A DNA stretch of 64,000 bases, taken from Methanobacteriota archaeon. GTDB lineage: Archaea > Halobacteriota > Methanosarcinia > Methanosarcinales > Methanosarcinaceae. The number at the start of each line of letters is the position of its first letter. Position 1 is the stretch's first letter. Positions 51,279 to 60,901 of the stretch are shown here, one piece after another. The translations under genes were made by a program, and so were the position numbers. The DNA lies in contig JAENZL010000007.1 of assembly GCA_016841265.1 (NCBI GenBank), forward strand, positions 1 to 64,000, given 5' to 3'. A model generated the notes under the pieces. It saw nothing but the letters and a program-made list of their open reading frames with translations, did not search any database and was not told the DNA's origin.

Positions 51279-54155
51279 ATGACCTACAAGAAAAAACTCA
51301 TCGAAGTTGCCCTCCCCCTTAAGGCGATCAACAAAGCCTCAGCCCGGGAAAAATCCATCCGCCACGGGCACCCCAGCACCCTGCACCTCTGGTGGGCACG
51401 CCGCCCCCTTGCAGCAGCCAGGGCCGTGATCTTTGCCCAGATGGTGGATGACCCCTCAGCTCACCCGGAAAAATTTCCTGGAGAAGAAGCCCAGGAAGAG
51501 GAGCGGCAGCGCCTTTTCCAGATAATTGAGGACCTTGTGCTCTGGGAAAACACCACAAACGAAAAAGTGCTCGGGCAGGCAAGAGAAGAAATCCGCAAAA
51601 GCTGGCTCTCCACCTGCGAGGAAAACGAAGATCACCCACGGGCAGCGGAACTCTTCAACCCCGAAAAACTTCCCGCTTTCCACGACCCCTTCGCGGGAGG
51701 TGGAGCTCTCCCCCTCGAAGCCCAGCGCCTAGGTCTGGAAAGCTATGCCAGCGACCTGAACCCCGTGGCCGTCCTCATCAACAAAGCCATGATTGAAATC
51801 CCTCCGAAGTTCGCGGGCCGGCCCCCGGTAAACCCTGATTCCAGAAAGCAAAAAGGGATAACTGCCGGCGGCTGGAAAGGTGCACAGGGACTGGCTGAAG
51901 ACGTGCGCTATTATGGGAAATGGATGCGCGATGAAGCGGAAAAGAGAATTGGTCACCTTTACCCGAAAGTTGAGATTACAGAAGAAATGGCACGGAAACG
52001 GCCAGATTTGAAAAAATATATGGGGCAGGAACTTACCGTTATCGCCTGGCTCTGGGCTCGTACCGTAAAAAGCCCGAACCCTGCTTTTGCGCATGTGGAC
52101 GTGCCGCTTGCTTCTACTTTTATGCTCTCCACCAAAAAAGGAAAAGAGGCCTATGTTGAACCGGTAATTGAGGGGGATAGCTACCGTTTTACTGTGAAGG
52201 TTGGAAAACCGGATGATTTGGAGGGCGCGAAAAACGGAACCAAAGTTGGGCGCGGTGGACACTTCAAATGCTTATTATCAGGTTCACCAATGCGGGTCGA
52301 CTACATCCGTGAACAAGGAATAGCAGGCAACCTTGGACAACGTATGATGGCTATAGTTGCAGAAGGAACTAAGGGAAGAGTTTACCTTGCTCCCGACACT
52401 TTATCCGAAAAAGCTGCTCAAAATGCTACACCATCATGGATGCCAGAACAAGAGATCAATCATAATCCACGGGATATTCGAACTCAGTTATATGGACTTA
52501 CAAAGTACGGTGACCTTTTCACCCCCCGCCAACTCGTAACTCTTACCACCTTCTCCGACCTGGTGCAGGAAGCACGAGAAAAGGTGAAGCAAGATGCAAT
52601 CGCCGCCGGAATATCTGAAGATGGAATCTCTCTCAACGATGGTGGGGAAGGTGCTCAGGCTTATGCGGATGCTGTGGCGGTGTATTTGGCATGTACTGTG
52701 GATAAACTTGCAGACTACAGTTCTACTGTTTGTTCGTGGATTTCAGGTGGCCAAACAATGAGGAATACTTTTGGCAGACAGGCAATTCCAATGGTTTGGG
52801 ACTATTCGGAAGCAAATGTACTCTCCGAATCCACTGGCAGCTATTTGAGCTGCTGTGAACAGGTCATAAGAGTAATTACAGAATTTTTGGGTACTAATAA
52901 TGGGTTTGCGATCCAATGTGATTCACAAGAGCAAAATCTGAGTAAAATAAAAGTGATATCAACAGATCCTCCTTATTATGACAACATCGGCTATGCAGAT
53001 CTCTCTGACTATTTCTACGTTTGGTTGCGCCGTTCAATGAAAGCAGTTTTTCCCACGGTCTTTGCCACTTTAGCCGTTCCCAAAGCTGAGGAGCTGGTAG
53101 CTACACCCTATCGCCATGGCAATAAAGAACAGGCTGAAACCTTCTTCCTCGATGGTATGAAGCGGGCCATGCATCGGCTTGCTGAGCAAGCTCATCCAGA
53201 ATTTCCAGTTACCATCTATTATGCCTTCAAGCAGTCTGAGACGGAGAAAGAAGGTACAGCTTCCACGGGCTGGGAAACTTTCCTTGAAGCAGTTATCAAG
53301 GCTGGATTTACCTTAGGTGGCACATGGCCAATACGCACTGAACGAAGTGCCCGATCCACGGGGATTGGCTCAAACGCCCTCGCCTCAAGCGTCGTCCTTG
53401 TCTGCCGGAAAAGAGATCCCAACGCCCCCACAGCCACTCGGCGCGAGTTCCTGAATGCTCTCAAAAATGAACTTCCCGAAGCCCTAACACACCTCCAGAA
53501 CGGAAATATCGCCCCTGTAGACCTAGCACAGGCAGCCATTGGCCCCGGAATGGCAATCTATACGCGCTACGCAAAAGTACTCGATGCCCAGGGCAAAGCA
53601 CTTACAGTGCGTGAAGCTCTTACACTTATAAACCAGATCCTTGACGAAGTGCTGGCTGAACAGGAAGGGGATTTCGACGCAGACAGCCGCTGGGCACTTG
53701 CGTGGTTTGAGCAGTTTGGGTTTGATGAAGGCGAATATGGGGTTGCTGAGACTCTCTCCAAAGCAAAGAACACGAGCGTTTCAGGGATGGTGGAAGCAGG
53801 AATTTTGACCTCAAAAGGAGGCAAAGTGCGCCTTCTCAGGCCCGATGAGCTGCCAGGGGACTGGGACCCGGAAAAAGATTCACGGTTGACGGTCTGGGAG
53901 ATGGTACATCACCTGGTGCGCTCCCTTGAGCAGGGGGAAAAATCTGCTGCCGAACTGGTGGCAAAGCTCGGGAGCAAAGCGGACACTGCAAGGGAACTTG
54001 CTTACCTGTTATACACCCTCTGTGAGAGGAAGAAGAGGGCACGAGAGGCGCTGGCTTACAATGCACTGGTGCAGAGCTGGCCTGAAATTATGAGGCTTTC
54101 AAGGGAGGAAAAGGCTCTGCCAAAAGGGCAAACACGAATTATTGAGGAGGAATAA
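51279..54155 (+). CDS. DUF1156 adenine-specific DNA methyltransferase
   Basis: A 958-residue DUF1156/COG1743 methyltransferase. The DUF1156 hallmark [20 protein letters not shown] is at about 31-50. Motif I is [13 protein letters not shown] (about 135-147), followed by SDLNPVAV; motif IV is STDPPYYDN (about 561-569). The long spacing between motifs includes the zinc-ribbon-like region of the family. It probably methylates the N6 of adenine in host DNA, marking self. It begins 20 nt after the GHKL gene (CGGAG site) and ends 3 nt before the DUF499 gene. Members commonly pair with DUF499 ATPases in archaeal islands. Confidence 0.9.
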   Translation: MTYKKKLIEVALPLKAINKASAREKSIRHGHPSTLHLWWARRPLAAARAVIFAQMVDDPSAHPEKFPGEEAQEEERQRLFQIIEDLVLWENTTNEKVLGQAREEIRKSWLSTCEENEDHPRAAELFNPEKLPAFHDPFAGGGALPLEAQRLGLESYASDLNPVAVLINKAMIEIPPKFAGRPPVNPDSRKQKGITAGGWKGAQGLAEDVRYYGKWMRDEAEKRIGHLYPKVEITEEMARKRPDLKKYMGQELTVIAWLWARTVKSPNPAFAHVDVPLASTFMLSTKKGKEAYVEPVIEGDSYRFTVKVGKPDDLEGAKNGTKVGRGGHFKCLLSGSPMRVDYIREQGIAGNLGQRMMAIVAEGTKGRVYLAPDTLSEKAAQNATPSWMPEQEINHNPRDIRTQLYGLTKYGDLFTPRQLVTLTTFSDLVQEAREKVKQDAIAAGISEDGISLNDGGEGAQAYADAVAVYLACTVDKLADYSSTVCSWISGGQTMRNTFGRQAIPMVWDYSEANVLSESTGSYLSCCEQVIRVITEFLGTNNGFAIQCDSQEQNLSKIKVISTDPPYYDNIGYADLSDYFYVWLRRSMKAVFPTVFATLAVPKAEELVATPYRHGNKEQAETFFLDGMKRAMHRLAEQAHPEFPVTIYYAFKQSETEKEGTASTGWETFLEAVIKAGFTLGGTWPIRTERSARSTGIGSNALASSVVLVCRKRDPNAPTATRREFLNALKNELPEALTHLQNGNIAPVDLAQAAIGPGMAIYTRYAKVLDAQGKALTVREALTLINQILDEVLAEQEGDFDADSRWALAWFEQFGFDEGEYGVAETLSKAKNTSVSGMVEAGILTSKGGKVRLLRPDELPGDWDPEKDSRLTVWEMVHHLVRSLEQGEKSAAELVAKLGSKADTARELAYLLYTLCERKKRAREALAYNALVQSWPEIMRLSREEKALPKGQTRIIEEE

Positions 54156-54158
54156 AGC

Positions 54159-57100
54159 ATGTCAATGAGCAACCACGAACGTGTGGGAAAGGCGCTGGAA
54201 CTGCTGAAGGACAGCCTCGGGTCGTTCGTCGAGAGGGAAATGGAAAATACCTATCATGAGCAGGCACGGACAAAGATGGCAGATGTCCTGGGTCAGGACT
54301 GGATCTTTGCGGGAAAGCCCATTTCCGACCTTGATACGGCAGGGCTGTTCAAACTCATGTGGGATAACTGGAATGAAGTTTTCCGGGTAACCCTGGGTTT
54401 TGCGGAGCGCAGTCTGGTAAGTGAACTCCGGGACGTGCGAAATAAGTGGGCGCATCAGCAACCATTCTCCAGTGACGACGCCGACCGGGCCCTAGACTCG
54501 GTAGAGAGGTTATTGACAGCGATTTCTTCCCCGCAGGCCGACGAAGTTCACAAAATGAAAATGGAGCTTCGACGCCTGATCTTTGACGAACAGGTGAGAA
54601 ATGAGAGGCGCAAAGCTTCGAAAACGGTCATCGAAAGTGCATCCAGCAACCTCCTCAAGCCCTGGAGGGAAATTGTCACTCCGCACGTGGACGTTGCAAG
54701 CGGACGCTACCAGCAGGCTGAGTTTGCAGCCGACCTCTGGCAGGTCCACCTTGGACAGGGGACGGATGAGTACCGGAACCCGGTCGAGTTCTTCAGGCGC
54801 ACATACCTTACCGAAAGCCTCAGGGGCCTCCTTATAAACGGATTGCAGCGGCTCTCTGGACAGGGAGGAGATCCCGTGGTGCAGCTCCAGACAAACTTCG
54901 GAGGCGGAAAGACCCACTCGATGCTGGCTCTCTACCACCTTTTTTCCGGAAATGCGAGTGGAAGCGAGCTTCTGGGAATTGAAAGTGTGCTCATGGAGGC
55001 TGGAGTTCCCAAGATTCCTAATGCGAAGTGTGTGGTACTCGTGGGCAACAAGATCTCCCCCGGCAACCCCGTGACCAAACCCGACGGGACAGTCGTGCAC
55101 ACCCTCTGGGGAGAACTTGCCTGGCAGCTTGGAGGAAAAGAAGCATACGAACGTCTGCGTGCGGACGACGAGAAAGCGACAAGCCCTGGTGATGTCCTTC
55201 GGGAACTTTTCTGTGAATACGGCCCCTGCATCGTTCTTATCGATGAGTGGGTTGCCTATGCCCGCCAGCTCCATGACCAGAGCGACCTGCCTGCAGGCAG
55301 TTTCGAGACCCAGTTCACCTTTGCCCAGGCCCTCACCGAGTCTGCCAAGCTTGCCGGGAACTGTCTGCTTGTGATCAGCCTGCCGGCCTCAGACACTGCC
55401 ACCTCTATTCATGCCCAGGCCGATGACGTGGAAGTGGGAGGACAGCGCGGAAGAGAAGCCCTTGACAGGCTGAGAAACGTAGTCGGACGTGTGGAGTCTT
55501 CCTGGCGGCCTGCAAGTGCGGAAGAAGGGTTCGAGATCGTTCGCAGGCGGCTTTTTGAACCCATGACGGACCCGGAGCAGTTCAAGGACAGGGACGTTGT
55601 TGCCCGGGCTTTTGCCGACCTTTACCGTTCACAGAGCCAAGAATTTCCCCCGGAGTGCTGGGACTCTGATTATGAAAAACGCCTCAAGGCAGCCTATCCG
55701 ATTCACCCGGAGGTCTTTGACCGGCTCTACACTGACTGGTCCACACTTGTAAAGTTCCAGCGCACCAGAGGCGTGCTGCGCCTGATGGCTGCGGTCATCT
55801 ACAGCCTCTGGGAAAAAGGGGACAAAAACCCGCTCATCCTTCCGGCCAACATTGCCATAGATGACCAGCGTGTGCAGTCAGAACTTACCCGCTACCTCTC
55901 CGACAACTGGACTCCAATCATCGAAAAAGATGTGGAAGGCCCAAGCTCACTGCCCCTGCGCATTGATTCGGATGTACCAAACCTTGGCAAGTTCGCCGCC
56001 TGCCGCCGGGTAGCCCGCACCATCTATCTGGGCTCTGCCCCCATCCAGACAGCTTCCAATCGCGGCCTTGAAGACCGGCGTGTGAAACTGGGTTGTGTGA
56101 TGCCTGGAGAATCTCCTGCCATCTTCGGTGACGCCTTAAGGAGGCTGGCAGCAGCAGCAACCTATCTCTACCAGGACGGACCTCGCTACTGGTACTCAAC
56201 CCAGCCCACTGTAACCAAACTGGCCGAGGATCGCGCCGAGCAGCTCAAACGCGACCCTGACAGAGTGGTCAAAGAGCTGGACAAACGCCTGCGTGCAGAC
56301 CTGCGCCATCAGGGAGATTTTAGTCGTGTGCACCCTCTTCCGACTTCCAGTGGCGATGTGCCCGACGACCTGGATGCACGTCTGGTGGTGCTGGGAATCG
56401 AACAGACTTACAGCAAGGAAGCAGGAAACGCCGCCGAAAAAGCTGCCAGGTTAATTATGGAAACCCGCGGAAACAGCCCACGTCTCTACCGCAATACCCT
56501 TGTCTTCCTCGCACCTGACAAGATGCGTTTGCAGGACCTCGACGAAGCTGTGCGCAAGTACCTGGCATGGGAGTCTATCCTCGAAGAAAAAGACACCCTT
56601 GACCTTTCACCCCACCAGGTAAAGCAGGCCCAGACGCAAAAAGAGAATGCAAACAGCACCGTGACAGCCCGGCTGCCCGAAGCATACCAGTGGCTACTGG
56701 TACCCACACAGGAAAAGCCTCAGTCTCCGGTTGAGTGGCAGGCAATTCGCCTTTCAGGCCAGGACCCCCTTGCAGTGCGGGCCAGCAAGAAGCTCAAAAA
56801 CGAGGAATTACTGATAACTGCACTTGCAGGCACTAGGCTGCGCATGGATCTTGAACGCATCCCGCTCTGGCGTGGGGATAACGTTGCAATCAAGCAGCTC
56901 GCAGAAGATTTTGCTTCCTATCTCTACCTTCCCAGACTAATAGAACCTTCAGTGCTCATCGGTGCGGTTTGTGATGGGCTCAGACTGCTTACGTGGATGG
57001 AGGAATCTTTTACTTACGCCGATAGTTTCGACGGAGCTGAGGGACGATACCGGGGACTTCGTTGCGGGCAATCTGTAGACCTCTCGAAAGATAACCTTTC

Positions 57101-57536
57101 AGGTTTACTGGTGAAGCCGGAAGTGGCTGTAAATCAGCAGAAAGCAGAAACACCATCCACTCAGGCAGTTCCCAAAGAACCCACACAAGTTACGGAAACT
57201 GGCTCAACATATGGATCGCCAGGTGGAGGTGTGACTACGGGAACTGGAACGGACGTTGGAACTGGAACCGGAACCACAACCAGACCACCAGCAGAACAAC
57301 CTCCCAGACGTTTCCACGGCAGTGTGACCCTTGACTCTACCCGTGTGGGCCGTGACGCAGGGAAAATCGCTGATGAAGTAATCTCTCACCTTGCCGGACT
57401 GATGGGTTCGACGGTGACAGTGACACTGGAAATTGAGGCAGACATTCCATCCGGAGTCCCGGACAACGTTGTACGGATCGTTACCGAAAACGGTAGAACA
57501 CTGAAATTCACTAATCAGGGATTCGAGAAGGAATAA
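54159..57536 (+). CDS. DUF499 (BrxC/PglY-like) ATPase with N-terminal HEPN domain
   Basis: A 1125-residue protein. The first ~130 residues look like a Swt1-type HEPN domain; RNKWAH (R94-H99) fits the Rx4-6H catalytic signature of HEPN RNases. The DUF499 ATPase follows, with NFGGGKTHS (Walker A, about 246-254) and IVLIDEWVAYARQ (Walker B, about 358-370). Residues ~1030-1080 are a Thr/Gly-rich linker, and the last ~75 residues form a small alpha/beta domain. DUF499 ATPases are related to BrxC/PglY of BREX. GAGGAGG precedes the ATG, 3 nt after the methylase gene. It may couple DNA or phage recognition to RNA cleavage. The role of the HEPN part is inference. Confidence 0.88.
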   Translation: MSMSNHERVGKALELLKDSLGSFVEREMENTYHEQARTKMADVLGQDWIFAGKPISDLDTAGLFKLMWDNWNEVFRVTLGFAERSLVSELRDVRNKWAHQQPFSSDDADRALDSVERLLTAISSPQADEVHKMKMELRRLIFDEQVRNERRKASKTVIESASSNLLKPWREIVTPHVDVASGRYQQAEFAADLWQVHLGQGTDEYRNPVEFFRRTYLTESLRGLLINGLQRLSGQGGDPVVQLQTNFGGGKTHSMLALYHLFSGNASGSELLGIESVLMEAGVPKIPNAKCVVLVGNKISPGNPVTKPDGTVVHTLWGELAWQLGGKEAYERLRADDEKATSPGDVLRELFCEYGPCIVLIDEWVAYARQLHDQSDLPAGSFETQFTFAQALTESAKLAGNCLLVISLPASDTATSIHAQADDVEVGGQRGREALDRLRNVVGRVESSWRPASAEEGFEIVRRRLFEPMTDPEQFKDRDVVARAFADLYRSQSQEFPPECWDSDYEKRLKAAYPIHPEVFDRLYTDWSTLVKFQRTRGVLRLMAAVIYSLWEKGDKNPLILPANIAIDDQRVQSELTRYLSDNWTPIIEKDVEGPSSLPLRIDSDVPNLGKFAACRRVARTIYLGSAPIQTASNRGLEDRRVKLGCVMPGESPAIFGDALRRLAAAATYLYQDGPRYWYSTQPTVTKLAEDRAEQLKRDPDRVVKELDKRLRADLRHQGDFSRVHPLPTSSGDVPDDLDARLVVLGIEQTYSKEAGNAAEKAARLIMETRGNSPRLYRNTLVFLAPDKMRLQDLDEAVRKYLAWESILEEKDTLDLSPHQVKQAQTQKENANSTVTARLPEAYQWLLVPTQEKPQSPVEWQAIRLSGQDPLAVRASKKLKNEELLITALAGTRLRMDLERIPLWRGDNVAIKQLAEDFASYLYLPRLIEPSVLIGAVCDGLRLLTWMEESFTYADSFDGAEGRYRGLRCGQSVDLSKDNLSGLLVKPEVAVNQQKAETPSTQAVPKEPTQVTETGSTYGSPGGGVTTGTGTDVGTGTGTTTRPPAEQPPRRFHGSVTLDSTRVGRDAGKIADEVISHLAGLMGSTVTVTLEIEADIPSGVPDNVVRIVTENGRTLKFTNQGFEKE

Positions 57537-57616
57537 GTTAACATTCATTTTGGAGGAATTTCGGACAAAACAGGAGCCTTGGTACCTCGAATGGGGTAAT
57601 CACAGGCTTTACTCCT

Positions 57617-58000
57617 TCAAGGTTTAGGTTCAAAAGATTTGCAAATAGATTTTTGAACAACTTTTTCCCCCTTAAGGGTGCATTCTGGTCTTAAGTAATA
57701 AGAACATGTGAGGCAACAATAGTCTTTTTTTTCAAGATAGTCTCTAATTTTCCGCAGTTCGAGGGAGTATAATCCTTTTCCCTTGTTATATTTGAAGAGA
57801 TTATAAGGAATATTTTTGATTTTACAATATAGGGTTGCGGGGGATGGGGGATTCCAATCTTCGTACTGTGATTCCTTCACTAAATTTGTTTTACTGGAAG
57901 ATATTTTGGAAGGTAAATCGGGATAAAGCATTTTATGGCATTCTGGGCAAAATATATATTTATCCCTATATTTTTTATTACAGCTTTTGCATATTTTCAT
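57617..58000 (-). CDS. Zinc-ribbon protein, unknown function
   Basis: A 127-residue AT-rich gene convergent with the defence operon, 80 nt from its end. The N-terminus is a zinc ribbon (CKSCNKKYRDKYIFCPEC, residues 4-21). The middle is basic, and the C-terminus has a second Cys group (CCLTCSYYLRPEC, then SICKSF) that may bind another metal. Nothing identifies a pathway; it may be a nucleic-acid-binding accessory protein. Codon use differs from the GC-richer operon beside it. Confidence 0.65.
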   Translation of the reverse strand: MKICKSCNKKYRDKYIFCPECHKMLYPDLPSKISSSKTNLVKESQYEDWNPPSPATLYCKIKNIPYNLFKYNKGKGLYSLELRKIRDYLEKKDYCCLTCSYYLRPECTLKGEKVVQKSICKSFEPKP

Positions 58001-58210
58001 ACATCTGTTATTCTGTTTATAAGCATATATAATTGTATAAGTTAATATATTCAGGCTTTATAGAGATCTTTCTTCATTTGCAATTATCATTAAAGTGGTG
58101 AGTAAACTCAACATCCAGGTCACTTATGTAATTTATATTAGAGTTATTTCATCTCGGCTTTTGTAGAAAATACCTCTCATTTCTCAACCCACCCCTCAAA
58201 ATCTACCCAC
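58001..58210. other. AT-rich gap
   Basis: Nothing coding is seen. AATATATTCAGG and TATATAATTG near 58026-58055 are TATA-like and could serve the zinc-ribbon gene on the minus strand. Confidence 0.4.
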
Positions 58211-58538
58211 TCACCCAAAACTCCCCAAAGTCGACTGAACTCTCCCCTTCATCGGATTTTTCCCCTGCTTGAATTCTTCGATCCTGTCCGGGTTGTTAGC
58301 CAGGTATGCCAGTATGTCCCCATGGCATTGCTCAGGCCAGCACCAGCAGACGAGAACTTTGCCTGACAGTTCCCCGGGGATTGCCCTCAGGAGATGGCCT
58401 CTTTTTCAGGTAGTCCCGGTACTTTTGCAGTACTTCTTCCCTGCTCCCGTCCTTGCCTATTGCAAAGGGGCTTCCCCATTTCGTTGTACGGTCGATTTTG
58501 TTTTTTCCGGAAAATATAAACTTTGGGTTTTCCTGCAT
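58211..58538 (-). pseudogene. Frameshifted DUF4326 gene
   Basis: Two frames on the minus strand together make one DUF4326 protein of about 108 residues. The first runs from the ATG at 58538 through KWGSPFAIGKDGSREEVLQK to about 58397. The second carries LSGKVLVCWCWPEQCHGDIL and ends at the stop at 58211. A single missing base near 58396-58399 (in AGGCCATCTC read on the minus strand) accounts for the break. The family is small and of unknown function. The ATG overlaps the stop of the preceding 81-residue frame (TAATG). It is either a recent pseudogene or a sequencing error. Confidence 0.8.
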
Positions 58539-58783
58539 TATTCAATCGGTATTTTTAGTCCTGCTTTTGAGGAATTAAAAGAAAAAGCTGAGGTGTATGG
58601 GCTTGAGATTTCTTGTAGCCGGCCCATTAGATGAAAACTCTCAACGCTGTTGAGACAATTATCCTGAATATAAATACTACCTCTTATGAGCCAGTAACAA
58701 ATTCCATCTTTTTCCGGAAGGACCAGAGGGTTCAGGTAAAGGATTTTGATTCCATTTAAAAAAGGCAAATCAAGATAAATCAT
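58538..58783 (-). CDS. Possible 81-residue protein between nucleotidyltransferase and DUF4326
   Basis: An 81-codon frame overlapping the nucleotidyltransferase end by 14 nt and touching the DUF4326 start through TAATG. The overlaps at both ends support a real coupled gene. The sequence is mixed hydrophobic and polar with two Cys, and no family is recognised. Confidence 0.4.
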   Translation of the reverse strand: MIYLDLPFLNGIKILYLNPLVLPEKDGICYWLIRGSIYIQDNCLNSVESFHLMGRLQEISSPYTSAFSFNSSKAGLKIPIE

Positions 58784-59573
58784 TCAATGAGAATTTGCTC
58801 TCAGAAACCTGCAAAATAACCCCTTTTTTCACAAGTGATTCAAGCGCTTTTTTAACATCGCCGGAATCAAGGTCCTGGCTCAGCTCTTCAAAAGTCTGAT
58901 GACCGCCCTTCAGTCTTTCAATAAGCATCTGAGCCAGCATGTCCTGATAAGCAAGGTCATGCAGTTCACCAATGACCGAATGCGAAATTTTGAATCTGTC
59001 TGCAAACTCCTCCAGCCCGTCGAAGAAAAAGGCGATCCAGGCAAAGTTCTGGTCGTGCTCGTTTTGCCAGATGATTTCATCCCGGATGATGTCGAAGTCC
59101 AGACCCCGGGTAAAAAGAGTATACATATCTTCCCGGTCCCTGTCTCTTGAGGTCACGCTTTTGAAAACGAAGATATCTTCTGGGGCTATCATGTATACTG
59201 AAATATTTTCCAGGGAAAACAGCTCAATGGAACGCTTTGCCATGGATTCGGAAAGCTGCAGGCCGTTACAGACTACCCGGACGAAGATATCCCATCTGAA
59301 GCCATCCGCATTTTCAAGTATGTCGCTCGCATTCATTTCAGCGTAGGCTCCCCTGACACAGGGAACGAAATAGCCCAGAGATAAAAGGGCATTTCTGGTG
59401 AGTTCGAGTTCCCTGGTTGACCTGAGTACAACATCAATATCTTTTGTGGCCACCTTAAGGTTCTGGAAGCTCATGGCTCCGCCGCCTATCAGATACAGAT
59501 CGACATGTTCGGAAAGCTCACCGTTGAGTTTCTTAAACTCATTTTCCAGATAGGTTCGTCTGAAGGTTGCCAT
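58770..59573 (-). CDS. Nucleotidyltransferase (AbiEii/DUF6036-like), putative toxin
   Basis: A 267-residue minimal nucleotidyltransferase. YLIGGGAMSFQNL followed by ATKDIDVVLRST (about 27-53) gives the GG and DxD metal-binding motifs of the polymerase-beta fold. The C-terminal ~80 residues look like a small helical or winged-helix domain. It lies 2 nt after the wHTH gene and probably forms a pair with it, as in AbiE-type or MenA-type toxin-antitoxin systems in which the toxin adds nucleotides to tRNA. An AbiEii-type function is inference. Confidence 0.78.
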   Translation of the reverse strand: MATFRRTYLENEFKKLNGELSEHVDLYLIGGGAMSFQNLKVATKDIDVVLRSTRELELTRNALLSLGYFVPCVRGAYAEMNASDILENADGFRWDIFVRVVCNGLQLSESMAKRSIELFSLENISVYMIAPEDIFVFKSVTSRDRDREDMYTLFTRGLDFDIIRDEIIWQNEHDQNFAWIAFFFDGLEEFADRFKISHSVIGELHDLAYQDMLAQMLIERLKGGHQTFEELSQDLDSGDVKKALESLVKKGVILQVSESKFSLNDLS

Positions 59574-59575
59574 AC

Positions 59576-60490
59576 TTACACCAGGCTTTCAAGCAGATCC
59601 TGGTATTCTTTCCAGGGAAGGACAACGTCGCTGCCTTTTTCTTTTTTATCGAGATATTCAAGAAGGGTCCTGACGTGGGCTTCAATATCATAATATGCGG
59701 CATATTTTATGAAATTTTTTGAATTGAGTTTGGGTGCAAGTGCAAGAGCATATGAATTGTAAATAGGGCTGTAAGGATCGATCAAAATCGTATGGATAAA
59801 GAACTCTTCCTCACACAGTGGTTTTTTGCTGAAGAAGTAATAGTCCATATCGGTAATCACATCCAGGCTGTATTTCGGGAAAATGCTGATAGCCGTCGGA
59901 TGGATCTTATTTTCCAGATGTGGTTCAAGATCAGGGTTCAGGTTTTCTGCCCTGAACAAAAATTCCGGGCCTCTTTGCCAGATCAACACCCCATTTTGAG
60001 AAACAGCCCGCAGGTTCATATTTGCCCTGTACTTAAAATAATTGTCAGCAAAGTCTTCAAAAAGGGCATGACGACTGCTCAGGAGAAACCTGCCTTTTTC
60101 CTTGATTACGATACCGTATCTTGCCAACCTTGATATTGCCGAAGATACGGTATACCTGTCAAGACCCGTTATTTCAGAAACCTCAGTAATACTGCGCGGC
60201 GATTTCAATACGGAAAAAACATGTAGAGAAGAAGGAGTAAAAAGTTTACCCAATGGGAGCCTTGGAAATTCCCTCAAAATATCTTCCAGGGACCGCGCAT
60301 GCAGGGAATCCGAGCGCCGGATGTACACATGTTTTCCTTTTTTTTCTCTAAGCACAAAACCTTCACTTTCCAGCGAACTCACAGCTTTCGATACTGTAGA
60401 GTAATGCAGACCTAAAAGTTCTGAAAGGTCCGATATATTCATAGGCTCTTTAAGACACTTAAATATGGAAATTTCCCTGGAACTCAGCAT
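59576..60490 (-). CDS. Double winged-helix regulator, putative antitoxin/autorepressor
   Basis: A 304-residue protein. Two winged-helix motifs stand in tandem: MNISDLSELLGLHYSTVSKA (about 17-36) with a VLREKKGKHVYI wing, and SITEVSEITGLDRYTVSSAI (about 99-118) with a VIKEKGRFLL wing. The C-terminal ~170 residues are a helical domain of unknown fold. It begins at the ATG at 60490, and two copies of the motif ATTATGTGG lie at and just upstream of that start. With the nucleotidyltransferase gene 2 nt behind it, it is best seen as antitoxin and autorepressor of the pair. Confidence 0.78.
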   Translation of the reverse strand: MLSSREISIFKCLKEPMNISDLSELLGLHYSTVSKAVSSLESEGFVLREKKGKHVYIRRSDSLHARSLEDILREFPRLPLGKLFTPSSLHVFSVLKSPRSITEVSEITGLDRYTVSSAISRLARYGIVIKEKGRFLLSSRHALFEDFADNYFKYRANMNLRAVSQNGVLIWQRGPEFLFRAENLNPDLEPHLENKIHPTAISIFPKYSLDVITDMDYYFFSKKPLCEEEFFIHTILIDPYSPIYNSYALALAPKLNSKNFIKYAAYYDIEAHVRTLLEYLDKKEKGSDVVLPWKEYQDLLESLV

Positions 60491-60547
60491 TATGTGGAAA
60501 AACGTTCACATTATATATATATTATGTGGCAAAAATTCCACATTAAT
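60489..60547 (-). promoter_or_regulatory. Promoter with two operator-like inverted repeats
   Basis: ATTATGTGGAAAAACGTTCACATTAT (60489-60514, given in two parts: arms ATTATGTGG and TTCACATTAT) overlaps the start codon. A second site has arms ATTATGTGG (60521-60529) and CCACATTAAT (60538-60547). The copies start 32 bp apart, about three helical turns. TATATATATA lies between them as the likely TATA box. A half-site TTCACATTAA recurs at 60639-60648. Binding by the wHTH protein would shut off the pair. Confidence 0.7.
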
Positions 60548-60901
60548 CGAAAAAACAGATTCACAACAAAGCTAATTCCAGCAAGATAGGAAAAAATTTA
60601 AATCATTCGCATTTTACTGGAAAAAACTAATAAATTGTTCACATTAATTTCTTTTTGACATAATATTTAGCTGTGTTTACATTTTGGAAAAGCCGGTCAG
60701 CAAGCTGACCGTTGAGAACGCCGGTACCTGAAAATCAAGTTGAAAACCGGTTTTAAGGTACCGAAATATCCGTAAATAGCAAGCCACCTGATACTTGAAC
60801 GCCTTAACCTTGGAAAAAGAATACCTGACACCTGAAATTTCGAACATCACCCTTGCCTGAATAATAATATTTATAATCTCATTAGTGTATCCACCCTATT
60901 G
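60548..60901. other. Gap with REP-like hairpin
   Basis: No gene is supported. A REP-like element lies at 60680-60765. Direct copies of CGCCTTAACC / ACCTGA strings follow. A TATA-like TAATATTTATAATC at 60869-60882 lies about 20-30 nt before the start of the downstream gene. Confidence 0.5.
60680..60765 (+). repeat. REP-like hairpin element, copy 5
   Basis: It opens TTTTGGAAAAGCCGGTCAGC; CGGTCAG pairs with CTGACCG around CAAG. It continues with CGGTACCTGAAAATCAAGTT and ends in AAAACCGGTTTTAAGGTACC. The CCTGAAAATCAAATTGAAAA part is shared with copy 6. Confidence 0.7.

Noticed and set aside
42694-57536. Assignment of the operon to classical BREX or DISARM
   Set aside because: PglZ, BrxA, BrxB and BrxL, and DrmA, DrmB and DrmC are all missing; only single related components occur.
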